In this document: one piece after another, positions 46,773-57,499 of the stretch
Layout of the letters: each line of letters begins with the position of its first letter
Position numbering within the stretch: position 1 is the first letter of the stretch
Assembly (NCBI GenBank): GCA_029204225.1
Contig: MU832645.1
Location: 1 to 64,000 of the forward strand
Source: Diphasiastrum complanatum
Taxonomy: Eukaryota > Streptophyta > Lycopodiopsida > Lycopodiales > Lycopodiaceae
Direction of reading: 5' to 3'
DNA length: 64,000 nt
Program-made: the position numbers and the translations under genes
Notes under the pieces: generated by a model
Databases searched by the model: none
What the model saw: only the letters and a program-made list of their open reading frames with translations
What the model was told of the DNA's origin: nothing

Positions 46773-47869
46773 TTTCAATGATAGGGAGATAGATTCAAAG
46801 AAACAAGATAGATTGTACAAGATACGATCACTACTAGATATCCCACTCTCTTTGGGACCTGAGATGAATCACTTTCTGATTTTTCAACAAGATCTATGGT
46901 GATCTTGAGCTTGATCTGTCTTCTAGATCCAAATTTACTATAGATTTGATCAAAACTAGTCTCCTCCTTGATCTCGACTTCACAAGAAGGGTGAATCCAC
47001 CTATACTGAATCAAAATCACTTTATAAAACACAATGTCTTACAAATAAAGCCTCTTAAATTCAGGTTGAATCACATTGACATATTCAATCACAAACCTAC
47101 TTAAACCCGAGTAGAATAGAAACACAATTTTCACTAGTTTTGCATTTCTACATGCAAAAATCATCAAAACACTTGATCTGAACCTAAAAGGTGTATTTCA
47201 GGACCTTGAGAAGCCTAAGAATGACCTAATTAAGCTCTCAAATGACTGATCCACACTTTTAAAGAGTGGTGGCATTCAAATCCTTATGAAAATCTCTACT
47301 AGGAGACATGTACTCCAAGATTCAACTCATAAGAACTTTCTAATTTGGTTTGGTTGAATGGAAATGGGTCAATCTCAGTTCTTGCAGCTATAACTCAGCA
47401 AAAAAAAGTTCCATTTGATCTAATATCACTCAAATGAGAACAAAATTGAAGGTACAATCATTCGGATAGCAACTAGTAGCAAGGACAAAGCCAATACTAC
47501 TCAAATCTAGGATCTAAGGTTGAGAAAATCAAATCTAAAGTTCACTTTTGATTAGACTCTAATACCATGACAAAATTTTACAGCAAACGAATCCCAATCA
47601 ATCCTAAAAGTGATGTAGGATGCACAAATCAAAGATTTAGATCCAAACTATGAGTTGGAATCAAGACTAGTTACCAAAATCAGCAAATTTGGCATTTAAC
47701 TCCACATTAGGCACATAGATTGTTAGAGGGAAAAATAACCCCCTTTAGTAGTGATTTTTGAAATCAATTCGAAGCTATCTTGGACAATGAGTGTTCGATT
47801 CACTGACAATTTGATGCCCAAAACAATCGGTTTACCGGTTTGTTATAGTGGTCTCTAAATTGCTAATGC
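46773..47869 (-). mobile_element. Leader, decayed primer site and LTR of copia element C
   Basis: Upstream (minus strand) of gag C. A primer-like CTCTAATACCA at about 47557-47567 (reverse complement of TGGTATTAGAG) is preceded on the minus strand by a segment ending TTTTGTCA, a plausible LTR end. LTR sequence would run upward from 47568 but is cut near 47869, where element D begins. Confidence 0.5.
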
Positions 47870-50095
47870 TTAAATGTCAAATGTTGTTGTCATCATTATG
47901 TTTTCATCATGCACAAAATGGCTGAATGCCCAATAAATCAATAAATGATAAATGTTAGCATAAGGCATATGCCTCCGGTTCCTGGGTTTGTCCTTCACAC
48001 GATTATCATATCCTAGGAATATACACTTGATAGCTTTTACATCAAGTTTACGTCTCTCTTCCTTAGGAACGTGTACAAAGGCCTTACATCCAAAGATTTG
48101 CAAGTGGTTCACCTTTGGCTTCTTCTTCGTGAATGCTTCCTCAAGTGTTATTTTTGGTATGGCAATGGTAGGACTTCTATTTTGAAGATAGACTGCCGTG
48201 TTGCATGCTTCTGACCAAAAATCTTTTGGTAGTTTCATCTCAGCTAGCATAGATCTGGCACTTTCAACAATCGTCCGATTCTTGCGCTCAGCTACACCAT
48301 TGAGAGCAGGAGTATGAGCTTGCATAAATTGTCTTTTAATCCCACATTGATCACAAAGATCATTGAAGTCATTAGACTTGTACTCACCTCCACTATCTGA
48401 TCTTAGGACTTTGATCTTCCTACCTGTCTGATTTTCGACCAATGCTTTGAAGCTCTTGAAGTTGTCAAATGCATCTGATTTCTTCTTCAAGAAGTAGATC
48501 CATGTCTTATGTGACATATCATCAATAAAGGTCATGAAATAGAAGGCTTTACCTAAGGACATGGTCCTCATAGGCCCGCATAAATTTGTGTGGATTAAAT
48601 CCAGGATGTTCTTTGCTCTTGCAACACCCCCTTTATTGAACTTCTCTCGATGCTGCTTCTCATATACACAAGATTCGCACATCGATTTCAAGTGATCTTC
48701 TATGGTAGGCAATCATGTTACCTTCTCCAATTTTATCATCAAACTGAGGCTTCCCAAGTTCAAGTGACCAAGCCTCTTATGCCACAACTCAGTTTGTGAT
48801 GGAATGGATGATACAAGTCCATGTTGCCCCTTGATTGTAGCATTCAACCTGTACAATTTTGTATTGGGCTCTCTTACTCCATCCGCAATAACTTTGAACT
48901 TTTGGTTCACATTCTTCACAAAGCAATGATCATGGGCGAATTCTACTTTCAACTTTTGATCAGTATTGACTCCAACAAAAAGCAGATTTTTCTTCAAACT
49001 TGGTACATAAAGTACCTCCATGATCATCCTGCTTTTGCCATCAGGTAGTTGGATTGAAACGGTGCCTATCCCCTTGATCTTGCACACCTCGCCATTTGCT
49101 TGTGAAATGGACGTTCCATTATCCAACACTTTCATGCTACCGAACCAATTCTTGTTACATGTCACGTGTCTTGTGGCTCCCGAGTCAATATACCACGGTT
49201 GATCATCTTGATTAGATGACAATGCAGATATGAAGATGCTAGAGTCTTCAATCTCACCCTCATCGACAAGGTTACCTGCTTGTTTTGGTTTCCCCTTGTC
49301 TTGTTCTGCCAGGAATTTGCGACATTCACTCTTCCAATGGCCCTTTTTACCACAATGGAAGCACTTGTCTTTCTTCTTGGTCTTACTGGAAGATCTCTCA
49401 TCCTTCTGAGACTTGACAAATTGCTACTTAAACTTCTTCTTGCCCTTGCCCTTGCCTTGTTTTTGGCATGTCGCAAGTGCCTGATCGTAAGTATTTTGAC
49501 GTCTAGCTTTCACCATTTCTCGCCGTTTCTCTTCCTGCATCAAAATTCCTATGAGCTCGTCAAAGGTTGGCAATCTTTCTCTTGATGCTATTCCGCTCAC
49601 AAACATCTGATAGGGTTCTGCAATGCCACACAATGCATTGTGCACTAGCTCCACATCATGTATGCGCTCACCAATAGAATGCAGTTCATCCCTCATTGTC
49701 TTGATTCTGGTCATGTACGTCTGAATGTGCTCTCCTTGCTCCATTCGGACACTATTCAGCTTTGACTTCAGAAACATGATTCTTGAAAGATTTGACGTCT
49801 CGAACTGCTCCTTTAGCACATCCCATGCATGTCTGGGTGTAACAGCATCACAAATGTGGGTAATGATGTGATCCTTCACTGACAAGTTAATGAAGGTCAA
49901 AGCTTTCCTCATCTTTTTGTCGAACACTTTGATATCCACTTCATTTGGCGGCCTTCTCTCATCACCTGTGACGACTTCCCACACTTCTTTCTCCATCAGT
50001 ATGTTTTTCATTTTGAATTTCCACACTGCGTAGTTGGAAATCCCGTCCAATTTGCTACTTTCACTCAAAATGGACTCTCCCATGTTTGCCATCAC
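47870..50095 (-). pseudogene. Ty1/copia gag-protease-integrase, near-intact frame (element D)
   Basis: One frame carries the whole polyprotein from ATG 50095. Gag (SKLDGISNYAVWKFKMKNIL, FLKSKLNSVRMEQGEHIQTY) is followed by the zinc knuckle CFHCGKKGHWKSEC near 49340, protease PWYIDSGATRHVT near 49180, and GAG-pre-integrase (LWHKRLGHLNLGSL, MCESCVYEKQHREKF). The integrase core has IHTNLCGPM (Asn where Asp is usual), TFIDDMSHKTWIYFL, LRSDSGGEYKSNDF and GVAERKNRTIVES, then IFGCKAFVHVPKEERRKL and FLGYDNR. Only two stops interrupt it: TAG at about 49422 and TGA at about 48713. After FLGYDNR near 48000 homology stops, and RT and RNase H are missing. Confidence 0.92.
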
Positions 50096-50965
50096 AAAAC
50101 TGCTTGAAACTTCTGCCGTAGGCTAAAAACACTCCTTCAGGGCCCTCTTCAACAACCCTTCAAACTCCATCCAATGGGTGATTTTCATCCAACTGTGGAT
50201 ATCTCTCCTGGGTAGCACAATCTGAGCCGTTGATCTTGAAACTTCTCTATCCAATAGATCTGAGCACTCTTGTGCACTAATGGAGACTCTTAGAAGCACT
50301 GTCCACTTCGAAACACAATGGTTTTACCTTGCTTCATTGCGCAAACATACCCACGACCTCCTTGTCTACGGCCGCGCCTCCCCAAGCTGCCTGTTGCTCA
50401 ATCAAACACGATTTTAGATCAATTTCAGCACGATCTGAGGCCTGGAGCAGGGTTGCCCTACTGATCCTAATCTGTAGAGTACTCAAACATGAAATTCTGT
50501 GGAGAAACGGTGATTTTAGCTCAACTTGACAAAGTGGCTTTTTTTTTTACCTTTTACCGCAAATCTGCTAGGTTAACTGTCTGGAGACGAATCTCTGACA
50601 TAAACCTTAGAATCTCTCCATGGCTGGTTGATAATGCAATTAGCTTCCTTCATGTCCTTACGGCATCCAAAATGGTGCACTCCAGTTATGTGTAGAAAAT
50701 CGTAATCCCAAACCCGGTTTCAATTTTCAACTGGCTTCGAAATTGTCAATTTTTCACCAAGTTTTACCATGTCTGATGCTATGCACAAGCTACTAATCCC
50801 TCTACTGAACTTGGCAAGCTTCTATAAACTAGAAACCGTGCAGCAATGCTTCTCTTTCTGTCTTCAACCCGCCGTAAACCCCGAACTCTCAGAAGACAAT
50901 TCTCTCGAAGCTCTCTTCAACGACGATGCTATACTGTGTACACTTCATGTACGGCTCTGATACCA
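50096..50965 (-). other. Leader and primer-binding site of copia element D
   Basis: GCTCTGATACCA at 50954-50965 is the reverse complement of the initiator tRNA-Met site and lies between the LTR and gag of element D. The 860-bp leader between has no ORF of note. Confidence 0.8.
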
Positions 50966-50967
50966 AC

Positions 50968-51239
50968 TTAGAATTTGCTTTGCACAGGAACACAGATCAT
51001 GCTACACAGTAACACAGACAGAAAACACTCTCCACTGCAAGCTCACATAGCAACTGTATTTCTCAAAATGAAATTACACTGTACATATAGTTATTCACTC
51101 AGACAACCCATGCATGACCCAGGTTGTTGTTGGCGGGACACGTGTCCCATCGACTTGCCTTGTGGCGAGGCCAACTGATCCTTATCCACTGATAGGACCC
51201 ACAGTATAGTAGCACAATGATTCTACTATAATTCTAACT
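50968..51239 (-). mobile_element. 5' LTR of copia element D, about 270 bp
   Basis: Adjacent to the primer site. The segment is bounded by TTAGAATT at 50968 and AATTCTAA ending at 51239, an 8-bp inverted repeat, instead of the usual TG...CA. Boundaries are inferred from the primer site and this symmetry; no second LTR copy is in the window. Confidence 0.55.
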
Positions 51240-51245
51240 GTAACG

Positions 51246-51690
51246 AGTTTCGATCCAATGGGGAGGGGGTTAAGCAAGAAAATGGGAATGGAGATCTAAG
51301 CCTACTAAGGGTGTCAAGCTTTGTTTAAGATCCAAAAGAAGAATGTTGTAGATCTTGGGGTGTGGTTCATCTTCCTATTCTCTTCTTTTGGGGTTTCTTT
51401 GTCTTGGGTTGATCCTTTCTTGGATCTTGGCTTCTTGGTTTATCTAGACATCCTTGGCTCTAGATCTTCTCCTCAAGAGGTTGACCTTCTCAAGGGAGGT
51501 GAAACAATACATGCATTCAACATTCACAAGAATCACACACAAGAAAAATAGGAGGGCTTTACAAGCAAACATAGGAAGGAGGAGATACTCTCCCTCTCTC
51601 TCAACTCTATTCTTCTCAATGGAAAGTGGCTACAAAATGGTGTCACATGCCTCTTTATAGACAATCCTAGGATTGGGGTTTTTGGTTCAC
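51246..51690. repeat. LTR-like direct repeat, copy 1
   Basis: Nearly identical to 55452-56018 (starts TTTCGATCCAATGGGGAGGG; contains CTTGGGGTGTGGTTCATCTT, CAATACATGCATTCAACAT and TACAAAATGGTGTCAC) except for an extra block of about 150 bp in copy 2. The direct orientation and 4.2-kb spacing suggest the two LTRs of one element. Confidence 0.8.
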
Positions 51691-51802
51691 CCAAAACCAT
51701 GTGCCATAAGAACTTGACATTTCAAAAATGTTTAAAACCAAATTGCATTTTAGCTACTCAAGTTTTTTTTTACTTTGGGCCCATTTGAGACTAGATCTAT
51801 CA

Positions 51803-52480
51803 CTAATTCTCGCGCCTTAGTCTTGCAAGTACAATGCACCTTCTACAGGTGTCTGACATTATCGTTGAAGATTGTTTGTGACTATTCCAGGAAATTGGAC
51901 CATTGTTGAGGAAAAATGTAAATCCGAAAGTGGATTTACGAGTGTCTACATCTCTAGTCCAATTTGAATTCGTGTAACCACCGAGTAAATTGAGTTTGTC
52001 GTTGGTGACTGCTCCAAAACAAATGCAAAAATCCATAGTAGCTCGAAGATGTCTCGTGACTCTGATAAGAGCCTTCCAATGTGTTACACTAGGATTAGTC
52101 ATAAACTGATTGAGTGGGCTGACTGCAAAAGCTATGTCTGGCCTGGTATAGATCATGGCGTACATAAGAGATCCTATAATAGAATGGTAAGGATACTCAC
52201 GCATCTGCTGCTTCTCATGAATTATTTGGGGACACTGGTCCTTTGACAATTTGAGTCTTGGTTCCAATGGTGAGAGAGCTAACTTGCAATTAATCAGATT
52301 ATATTTGACTAACATGTTGTAGATGTACCTCTGTAAAGTTCAATATGTCAGGAGAATGGGGACTGCCTTTTCCTTTGAGGTCTTGAAACTGATTTTCGAT
52401 GAAAATGACATCCACCTAGTTGAGAAATCCTTGTCGTACTCGACCCTCTTCTTCTAGAGTTTCTGAGCGACCGATGTTTT
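51803..52480 (-). pseudogene. Copia RT/RNase H fragment
   Basis: From the minus strand: a broken RT end (FKTSKEKAVPILLTY, RYIYNMLVKYNLINC) leads into SPLEPRLKLSKDQCPQ, YPYHSIIGSLMYAM, TRPDIAFAV and HWKALIRVTRHLRATMDFCI. It then reads NLLGGYTNSNWTRDVDTRKS and GFTFFLNNGPISWNSHKQSS, where it ends at the step that should carry the RNase H catalytic E. It is the piece of pol that elements C and D lack, but it belongs to a separate insertion. Confidence 0.85.
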
Positions 52481-53271
52481 TTCTTTCACAACAACAACCA
52501 CTTGTGCAGCTTGAATTGCCTGTGACTGTTGCTTTGCCTGTTGAACCTTGAGCTCTAGGGCAGCCTACTGGATGATGAAGTTTTTTTGGTCTCGTGCTAT
52601 TGTGATTTTCTCCCTAGAGACATTGCATTCAAGGGTGTATATCAATTCCTTGAGATATCTCTCAATGGCTTTGAGGGATTCTCGTTTCAGCTCTAGCTCC
52701 ATAGATTTTATCACTAGGTGCTGACGATCTGATTTGCAGGTCTGTCGGGCAGTCTTTTCTGCATCAAGGTTTGCTTTGAGGTTGAGCACGAGCTGATTTT
52801 GTTGCTGAGCCGCCTAATTTGCTTTGTTGAGCTGGTCCTGAAGGGCTTGGACCTTGGCTTTAGCTCTATGCTTTTTCACTCTCTCTCTCCAACCGAAGTA
52901 TCTGAAGTAACCGAAGTGTCCAAAGTCGACGTTTTGGTGCCATATGGGCAAATCAAGCTGTAATTTTGGGTCGGAGGATTAAAATTAGGATTGGGAGGCT
53001 GTAGGCGAGCAAGGGGTCTGATGGTGAGTAATAGGCTATAGGCGGGTAATGGGCTCTGATGGCAAAAAATAGACGAATAATGGCAGATGGTAGAAAATGG
53101 TGTCTGGAGGGTGCTGGTAGGTCGACGAGTAATGTAGAATGCTTGATGGCGAGAAATTGAAGTTGGCAAGTAACGATGACTGTCAGCGAGTAATGACAAA
53201 AAAACGGGCGAGAAATGCGCAAAAAATAAGCGAGAAATAACTTCGATTTCTCGCACTCTTATATATTGCAA
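52481..53271 (-). pseudogene. Coiled-coil and low-complexity ORF remnant
   Basis: A minus-strand frame with stops encodes KAKVQALQDQLNKAN, LVLNLKANLDAEKTARQTCK and RDQKNFIIQ, a heptad-rich coiled coil. It recalls in style the coiled coil of the element ORF at 30480-30830 but is not clearly the same protein. Upstream sequence (52876-53271) is low complexity. Confidence 0.4.
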
Positions 53272-53299
53272 TAATTTCGATTTCTCGCACTCTTATATA
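52960..53299. repeat. GCGAG(T/A)AAT-rich repeat and 34-bp duplication
   Basis: GCGAGTAATG, GCGGGTAATGG, GCGAGAAAT and variants recur about a dozen times in 260 bp. Then TTCGATTTCTCGCACTCTTA occurs at 53242 and again at 53276 (period 34). Confidence 0.75.
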
Positions 53300-53689
53300 G
53301 GGGTGGCAATTACTCGCCTACTGTTATTTTTAGAGGTCGGTCATATCAATGCCAAATTATCAATGTTTACGTTGTGCATAGTTCATTTCTCGATCAATTG
53401 CCAGATTTGAGAGATTTTCTAATCAAAAACTCCCATTGTTTACTAAAAATGGCAGTTTTATTAAAAATCGAGTCTGACTTTTACGTACTTGACCGTGTGT
53501 ATCTGCAACAGAGGACAATATTGGCAGGGGTAGGGACTACTAAAAATAACAATCAAGCTCTTTTTGGGCCGTTTGGAGTGGTTCGAAGGCGTTCTTACAA
53601 AGGAAAAAAAGGGTGGGGCCGGTTGGGGATTTGTATGTCAAGGGAGTGAGTTTGTACAAGGTGGGGCTTTAAATACAAGGTTTTGATGG
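53300..53689. other. Spacer without recognised gene
   Basis: A 91-codon open frame at 53374-53649 has no domain I recognise. Confidence 0.4.
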
Positions 53690-54180
53690 TGCAACAACTA
53701 TCATTTTGAGCTTGATTTAATCTAATTTCCACTTGACTTGACACCTAACTATTCTATTCTAAGACTATGACTGGATTATGCTATGGGGCTTTTAATCTAG
53801 TCTGATCGAATCTAACCTATCTGTTCTAATCTAGGCATGCTATAAACCTAATCTATCTAGGACCTACGGACTTAAGATTATCTAAACTAGATGTATTTAC
53901 TCTAAGTCTACCTAGAAAAGTAATTTAATCTTAGGTAAGCTATTCTACGGATCGTAGTCGACTATCTAAGTCTATCCTAATCGATCTAAGTGGTCTAAGT
54001 ACTCTACAATCTACCAAAATGATTGCTTAGATTTCAACTGTCTAAGGTCTATCTATCGGAGATCGAGTCATCTAGTTAGAAGATTATCGATCTACTTGGA
54101 ATTTATTTTATCTAACTTGATTCTAATTAAGTACCCGACTAATCCATTTTAACTGAGACTATCAGCTTACTACCTGGATA
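53690..54180. repeat. Cryptic TCTAA/ATCTA-rich region
   Basis: The pentamers ATCTA, TCTAA and CTATC occur far more often than chance over about 490 bp (for example CTAATCGATCTAAGTGGTC, AAGGTCTATCTATCGG), without a fixed period. Confidence 0.7.
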
Positions 54181-54274
54181 GATCGAACAATTTGCCTTGT
54201 AGGTTGGCGGAAATGACTGTGCCATTAGGTCAGATTTCCACTACCTTGTATGACCCTTCTCCTAGAAACTTGAC

Positions 54275-55353
54275 TTACCTTTGTGTGCTTTGGCATTGTA
54301 AAACAAAGCCAATTCTCCCTTGACGAGATCCTTGGTCTTGATGTTCTGATCGTGCCAAGCTTTCCTTTGCTGTTTTTTTACAACTAGGGCGTGGAGCTGG
54401 AGGTCTCCTCTTGGTAGATTCCTCTGTACTTAGTCGTTTGGTGAGGGTGACTCTCAGACTTGGAACAACAAATTCATCAGGCATTACAGCTTCATGTCCA
54501 TACACCATTTGGAATGGAGTCTGTCCAGTGATCACCTTAAAGATGGTTTTGAATACCCATAAAGCTGCATGAAGTTTGTGAGTGTGATGCTTCAACCATC
54601 TTCGTGATAATACCCCAGAGAATCTTGTTCGATGATTCTGCTTGTCTGTTGCAATATGGGTAATAGGGTGTGCTCTTTCTATGGACAACTAGATACGAGG
54701 ACAACAAATTGAGTGACAGTTTCGTTTAAAAAATGCGTTCCACGATCACCCACAAGTTCAAGTGGGAACCCAAAATGTACTAAGATATTTTCATACCGGA
54801 ACTTAGTAGTGGAGTTGGCGTCAGCCTTCCTCACTGCTTTGGCTTCGACCCATTTGGTCAGGTAGTCAGTGGCTATGATGATATAGCGAGCTTGGGAACC
54901 ACGCGCAGTTAGACGAATAGGGCCGACATAGTCTATGTCCCATTTCTCAAATGGCATCTCGGCCAAAATAATCCTTTATTCCCGACCTTCCTCCAGGGTA
55001 AACACCTGGAGAACATCTAGCTCTGAATCTTGTACCACGAAGCTGGTTCATGTAGATCGGTATCAACTCACCATATGTTCCACCTATGAAATGCACTAGG
55101 ACCAAGTCCAATGCTTTCTCCTCGGGGTAGTGGGGTTCTGCGGTCACTTCGACTATATTCAACTGATGTTAGCTAGTTGCGGATTTCTCACTACTAGTCC
55201 TTGGGTTCTAGGGGGAGTGGGTGGTAGATCCAGTCTAGGCGGTGGTTGGGGTAGGGCACTTTGTCGTTGTGCCAATGGGACAAGATTTGATGATGGGCGT
55301 GCAGCTTGATTGCGTAGGCTGTATCGGCACTCAATTGTGTCGTGATTTTTCAA
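54275..55353 (-). pseudogene. Ty3/gypsy integrase remnant
   Basis: Minus strand. An upstream piece (55159-55353, Pro-rich, MKNHDTIECRYSLRNQAARP; and 54947-55162) precedes the integrase core MPFEKWDIDYVGPI, YIIIATDYLTKWVEAKAVRK, and FPLELVGDRGTHFLNE near 54690-54960. A shift follows, then a QAES-type glutamate region near 54640, and AALWVFKTIFKVITGQTPFQ and MVYGHEAVMPDEFVVPSL to about 54400. First and second catalytic Asp positions are visible; the Glu is in another frame. Dead remnant. Confidence 0.85.
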
Positions 55354-55451
55354 AAAAATGTTGGACCTTTTTCATGCCTCCCTGATCGGACGGATCTAGA
55401 GGGCAAAGATGAGGTTTTGTGGATCTATTTCGGTTGAGTAGTCATGTAGTA

Positions 55452-56018
55452 ACAAGTTTCGATCCAATGGGGAGGGGGTTAAGCAAGGAAATGGGAATGA
55501 GGATCTAAGCCTACTAAGGGTGTCAAGCTTTGTTTAAGATCTAAAAGTGGAATGCCTTAGATCTTGGGGTGTGGTTCATCTTCCTATTCTCTTCTTTCGA
55601 GGTCTTCTTTGTCTTGGGTTGATCCTTTTCTAGATCTTGGCTTCTTGGTTTATCTAGGCATCCTTGCCTCTAGATCTTTTCCTCAAGAGGTTGATCTTCT
55701 CAAGGGAGGTGAACAATGAAGGAAATCGTACCTATGAATCTTAATGATCACTCTAAAATGTATTTCTAACACCTAATTTACTTGAGTGTGGATTGTATGG
55801 ATTGGTTATGAACTAATGGATGAATGAAAGTGCGAATGATCATCCATGATTGTGATAGCTTGATTAAGAAAAACAATACATGCATTCAACATCCACAAGA
55901 ATCACACACAAGAAAAATAGGAGGGCTTTACAAGCAAGCAAGATAGGAAGGAGGAGATATTCGCTCTCTTTCAACTCTATTCTTCTCAATGGAAAGTGGG
56001 TACAAAATGGTGTCACGT
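55452..56018. repeat. LTR-like direct repeat, copy 2
   Basis: Partner of 51246-51690 with an additional block at about 55717-55870, present here and absent in copy 1. Preceded by GTAACAAG, as copy 1 is by GTAACGAG. Confidence 0.8.
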
Positions 56019-56178
56019 GTCTATTGACACCCCCAATAAGGATAGTGATTTTCTAAATGTTGATACGGAAATGCTCAGAGATTTTTTCATTGGCTTGAGC
56101 TTCATTGCTGAGGAAACAAGATTTGATGTCGGATCTAAATGCTTTTTTTAATTTGCTAGTATACTATATAAATGAGGA

Positions 56179-56202
56179 TATATATATATATATATATATA
56201 TT
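56179..56202. repeat. (TA)n microsatellite
   Basis: About 12 TA units just before a presumed splice acceptor. Confidence 0.9.
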
Positions 56203-56222
56203 ACTACAACAAATTTGTGTAG

Positions 56223-56940
56223 TTTCTTTTACTATTGTGAGGACGAGGTACTATATTTTGAAACTGAAGGCCTAGTCCCCAGAAACGAATATGATGATGA
56301 GGAAGGTCTTTTGACAAGGGAAGAATGCTTGACAAAGGCTTTGGCAAATTTTTATGAGCATGGACAAAGCATGCCATCTGAAGAAGAATTCATGGCATTT
56401 CAGACGCATATGGGCTTCTCTTGACCATCCTTAATATAGTTTACAAATGACTCTTCTTCAGTAGATGGTCACAATATAGATCATTCAGATCTGGTTGCAG
56501 CAGATGATGAAGAACGTGTAAGTGATTTTATTGCAATGTGTAAGTATTTCATTGTTTCTTGAATGTCAATTATATACGTTTGTAACTCCTCTTTTTTTGT
56601 GGACTGCACTTGTAGTTGATGACTTTGTTGCATGCGCACGCCAAGGCGACATCAGACAACACTCATTCCATAGGGATATTTTCGAAAGAATGAAATTTTG
56701 CATTGCTCATTCTAAGTTCAGTCCAGTTGGGAAGACTCTCATAATGATCGTTAAAGCTTTATCTTATTATCTAGGAGGACATAAATTTGTTAAGACAAAT
56801 AAGATCATTTTCGTCAAGAGATCTTATGTTTTGAACAATCTAGTACTAATGGTTTCAAAGTTAGCTACTATAAAATCGAACGTGATTTTTATCACTATTG
56901 TTTTGTTCAAAATTGATAGGCGTAGTCATGCATGAAGAAA
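56223..56940 (+). pseudogene. Decayed exons of an unidentified gene
   Basis: After a TTTGTGTAG acceptor the frame reads FYYCEDEVLYFETEGLVPRN, EYDDEEGLLTREECLTKALA, NFYEHGQSMPSEEEFMAFQ and THMGFS, then TGA (56422) and, a few codons on, TAG. The frame carries on acidic (DDEER) to a good donor GTAAGT at 56518. An intron to the acceptor at 56615 precedes VVDDFVACARQGDIRQHSFH and LIMIVKALSYYLGGHKF. The pattern LTREECL...PSEEEF is weakly like the SAC3/GANP helical domain, but I would not assign it. Stops suggest a pseudogene or captured fragment. Confidence 0.4.
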
Positions 56941-57499
56941 GAGGAAGATAGTTTATTCCGCTGCGCATGACAAGTTTTCTTTCTTGTCGTTTGAATTCTT
57001 TTTATTCGAATCTTATTCGACCTACCTTTTATGTACTTCTTTCCAACACGTACAACAAACATGAAATGGGAATTTCCACAAGAGATCTCAAGAAAAGGCT
57101 AACTTGTCCATCTCTTCTTGTGCATAGCTTGCAAATTCGTGGAGCAAGAGAGAAGATCATCATAGTAAAAACATAAGCTTTGTAATCATATTGATTGTAT
57201 AAATGCATAATACAAAGTTTTTACTCATCCTCATCAGATTTTGTATCTCCTTCAATGGTTGTATTGTAATGGAGAAATTCCTTGCTTGATAACGCATCTA
57301 ATAGATGTGCATTATCCTTGTTTCCACTAAGTTCTATATATGTAGAATACAATGAATATTGAGAGCTCATTAAAGGAACATAATCACAATTTTGAACAAA
57401 ACAACAGTGACAAAAATCACGTTCGATCTTATAGTAACTAACTTTGAAATCATTAGTACTACAACGATTACGTAGCCAAACATTTAAGCATTGAATTAT
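56941..57499. other. Spacer without recognised gene
   Basis: 57375-57450 read on the minus strand echoes 56850-56910 on the plus strand (CAAAACAACAGTGACAAAAA against the complement of ATTTTTATCACTATTGTTTTG), a small diverged inverted repeat. Nothing else is recognised. Confidence 0.4.
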
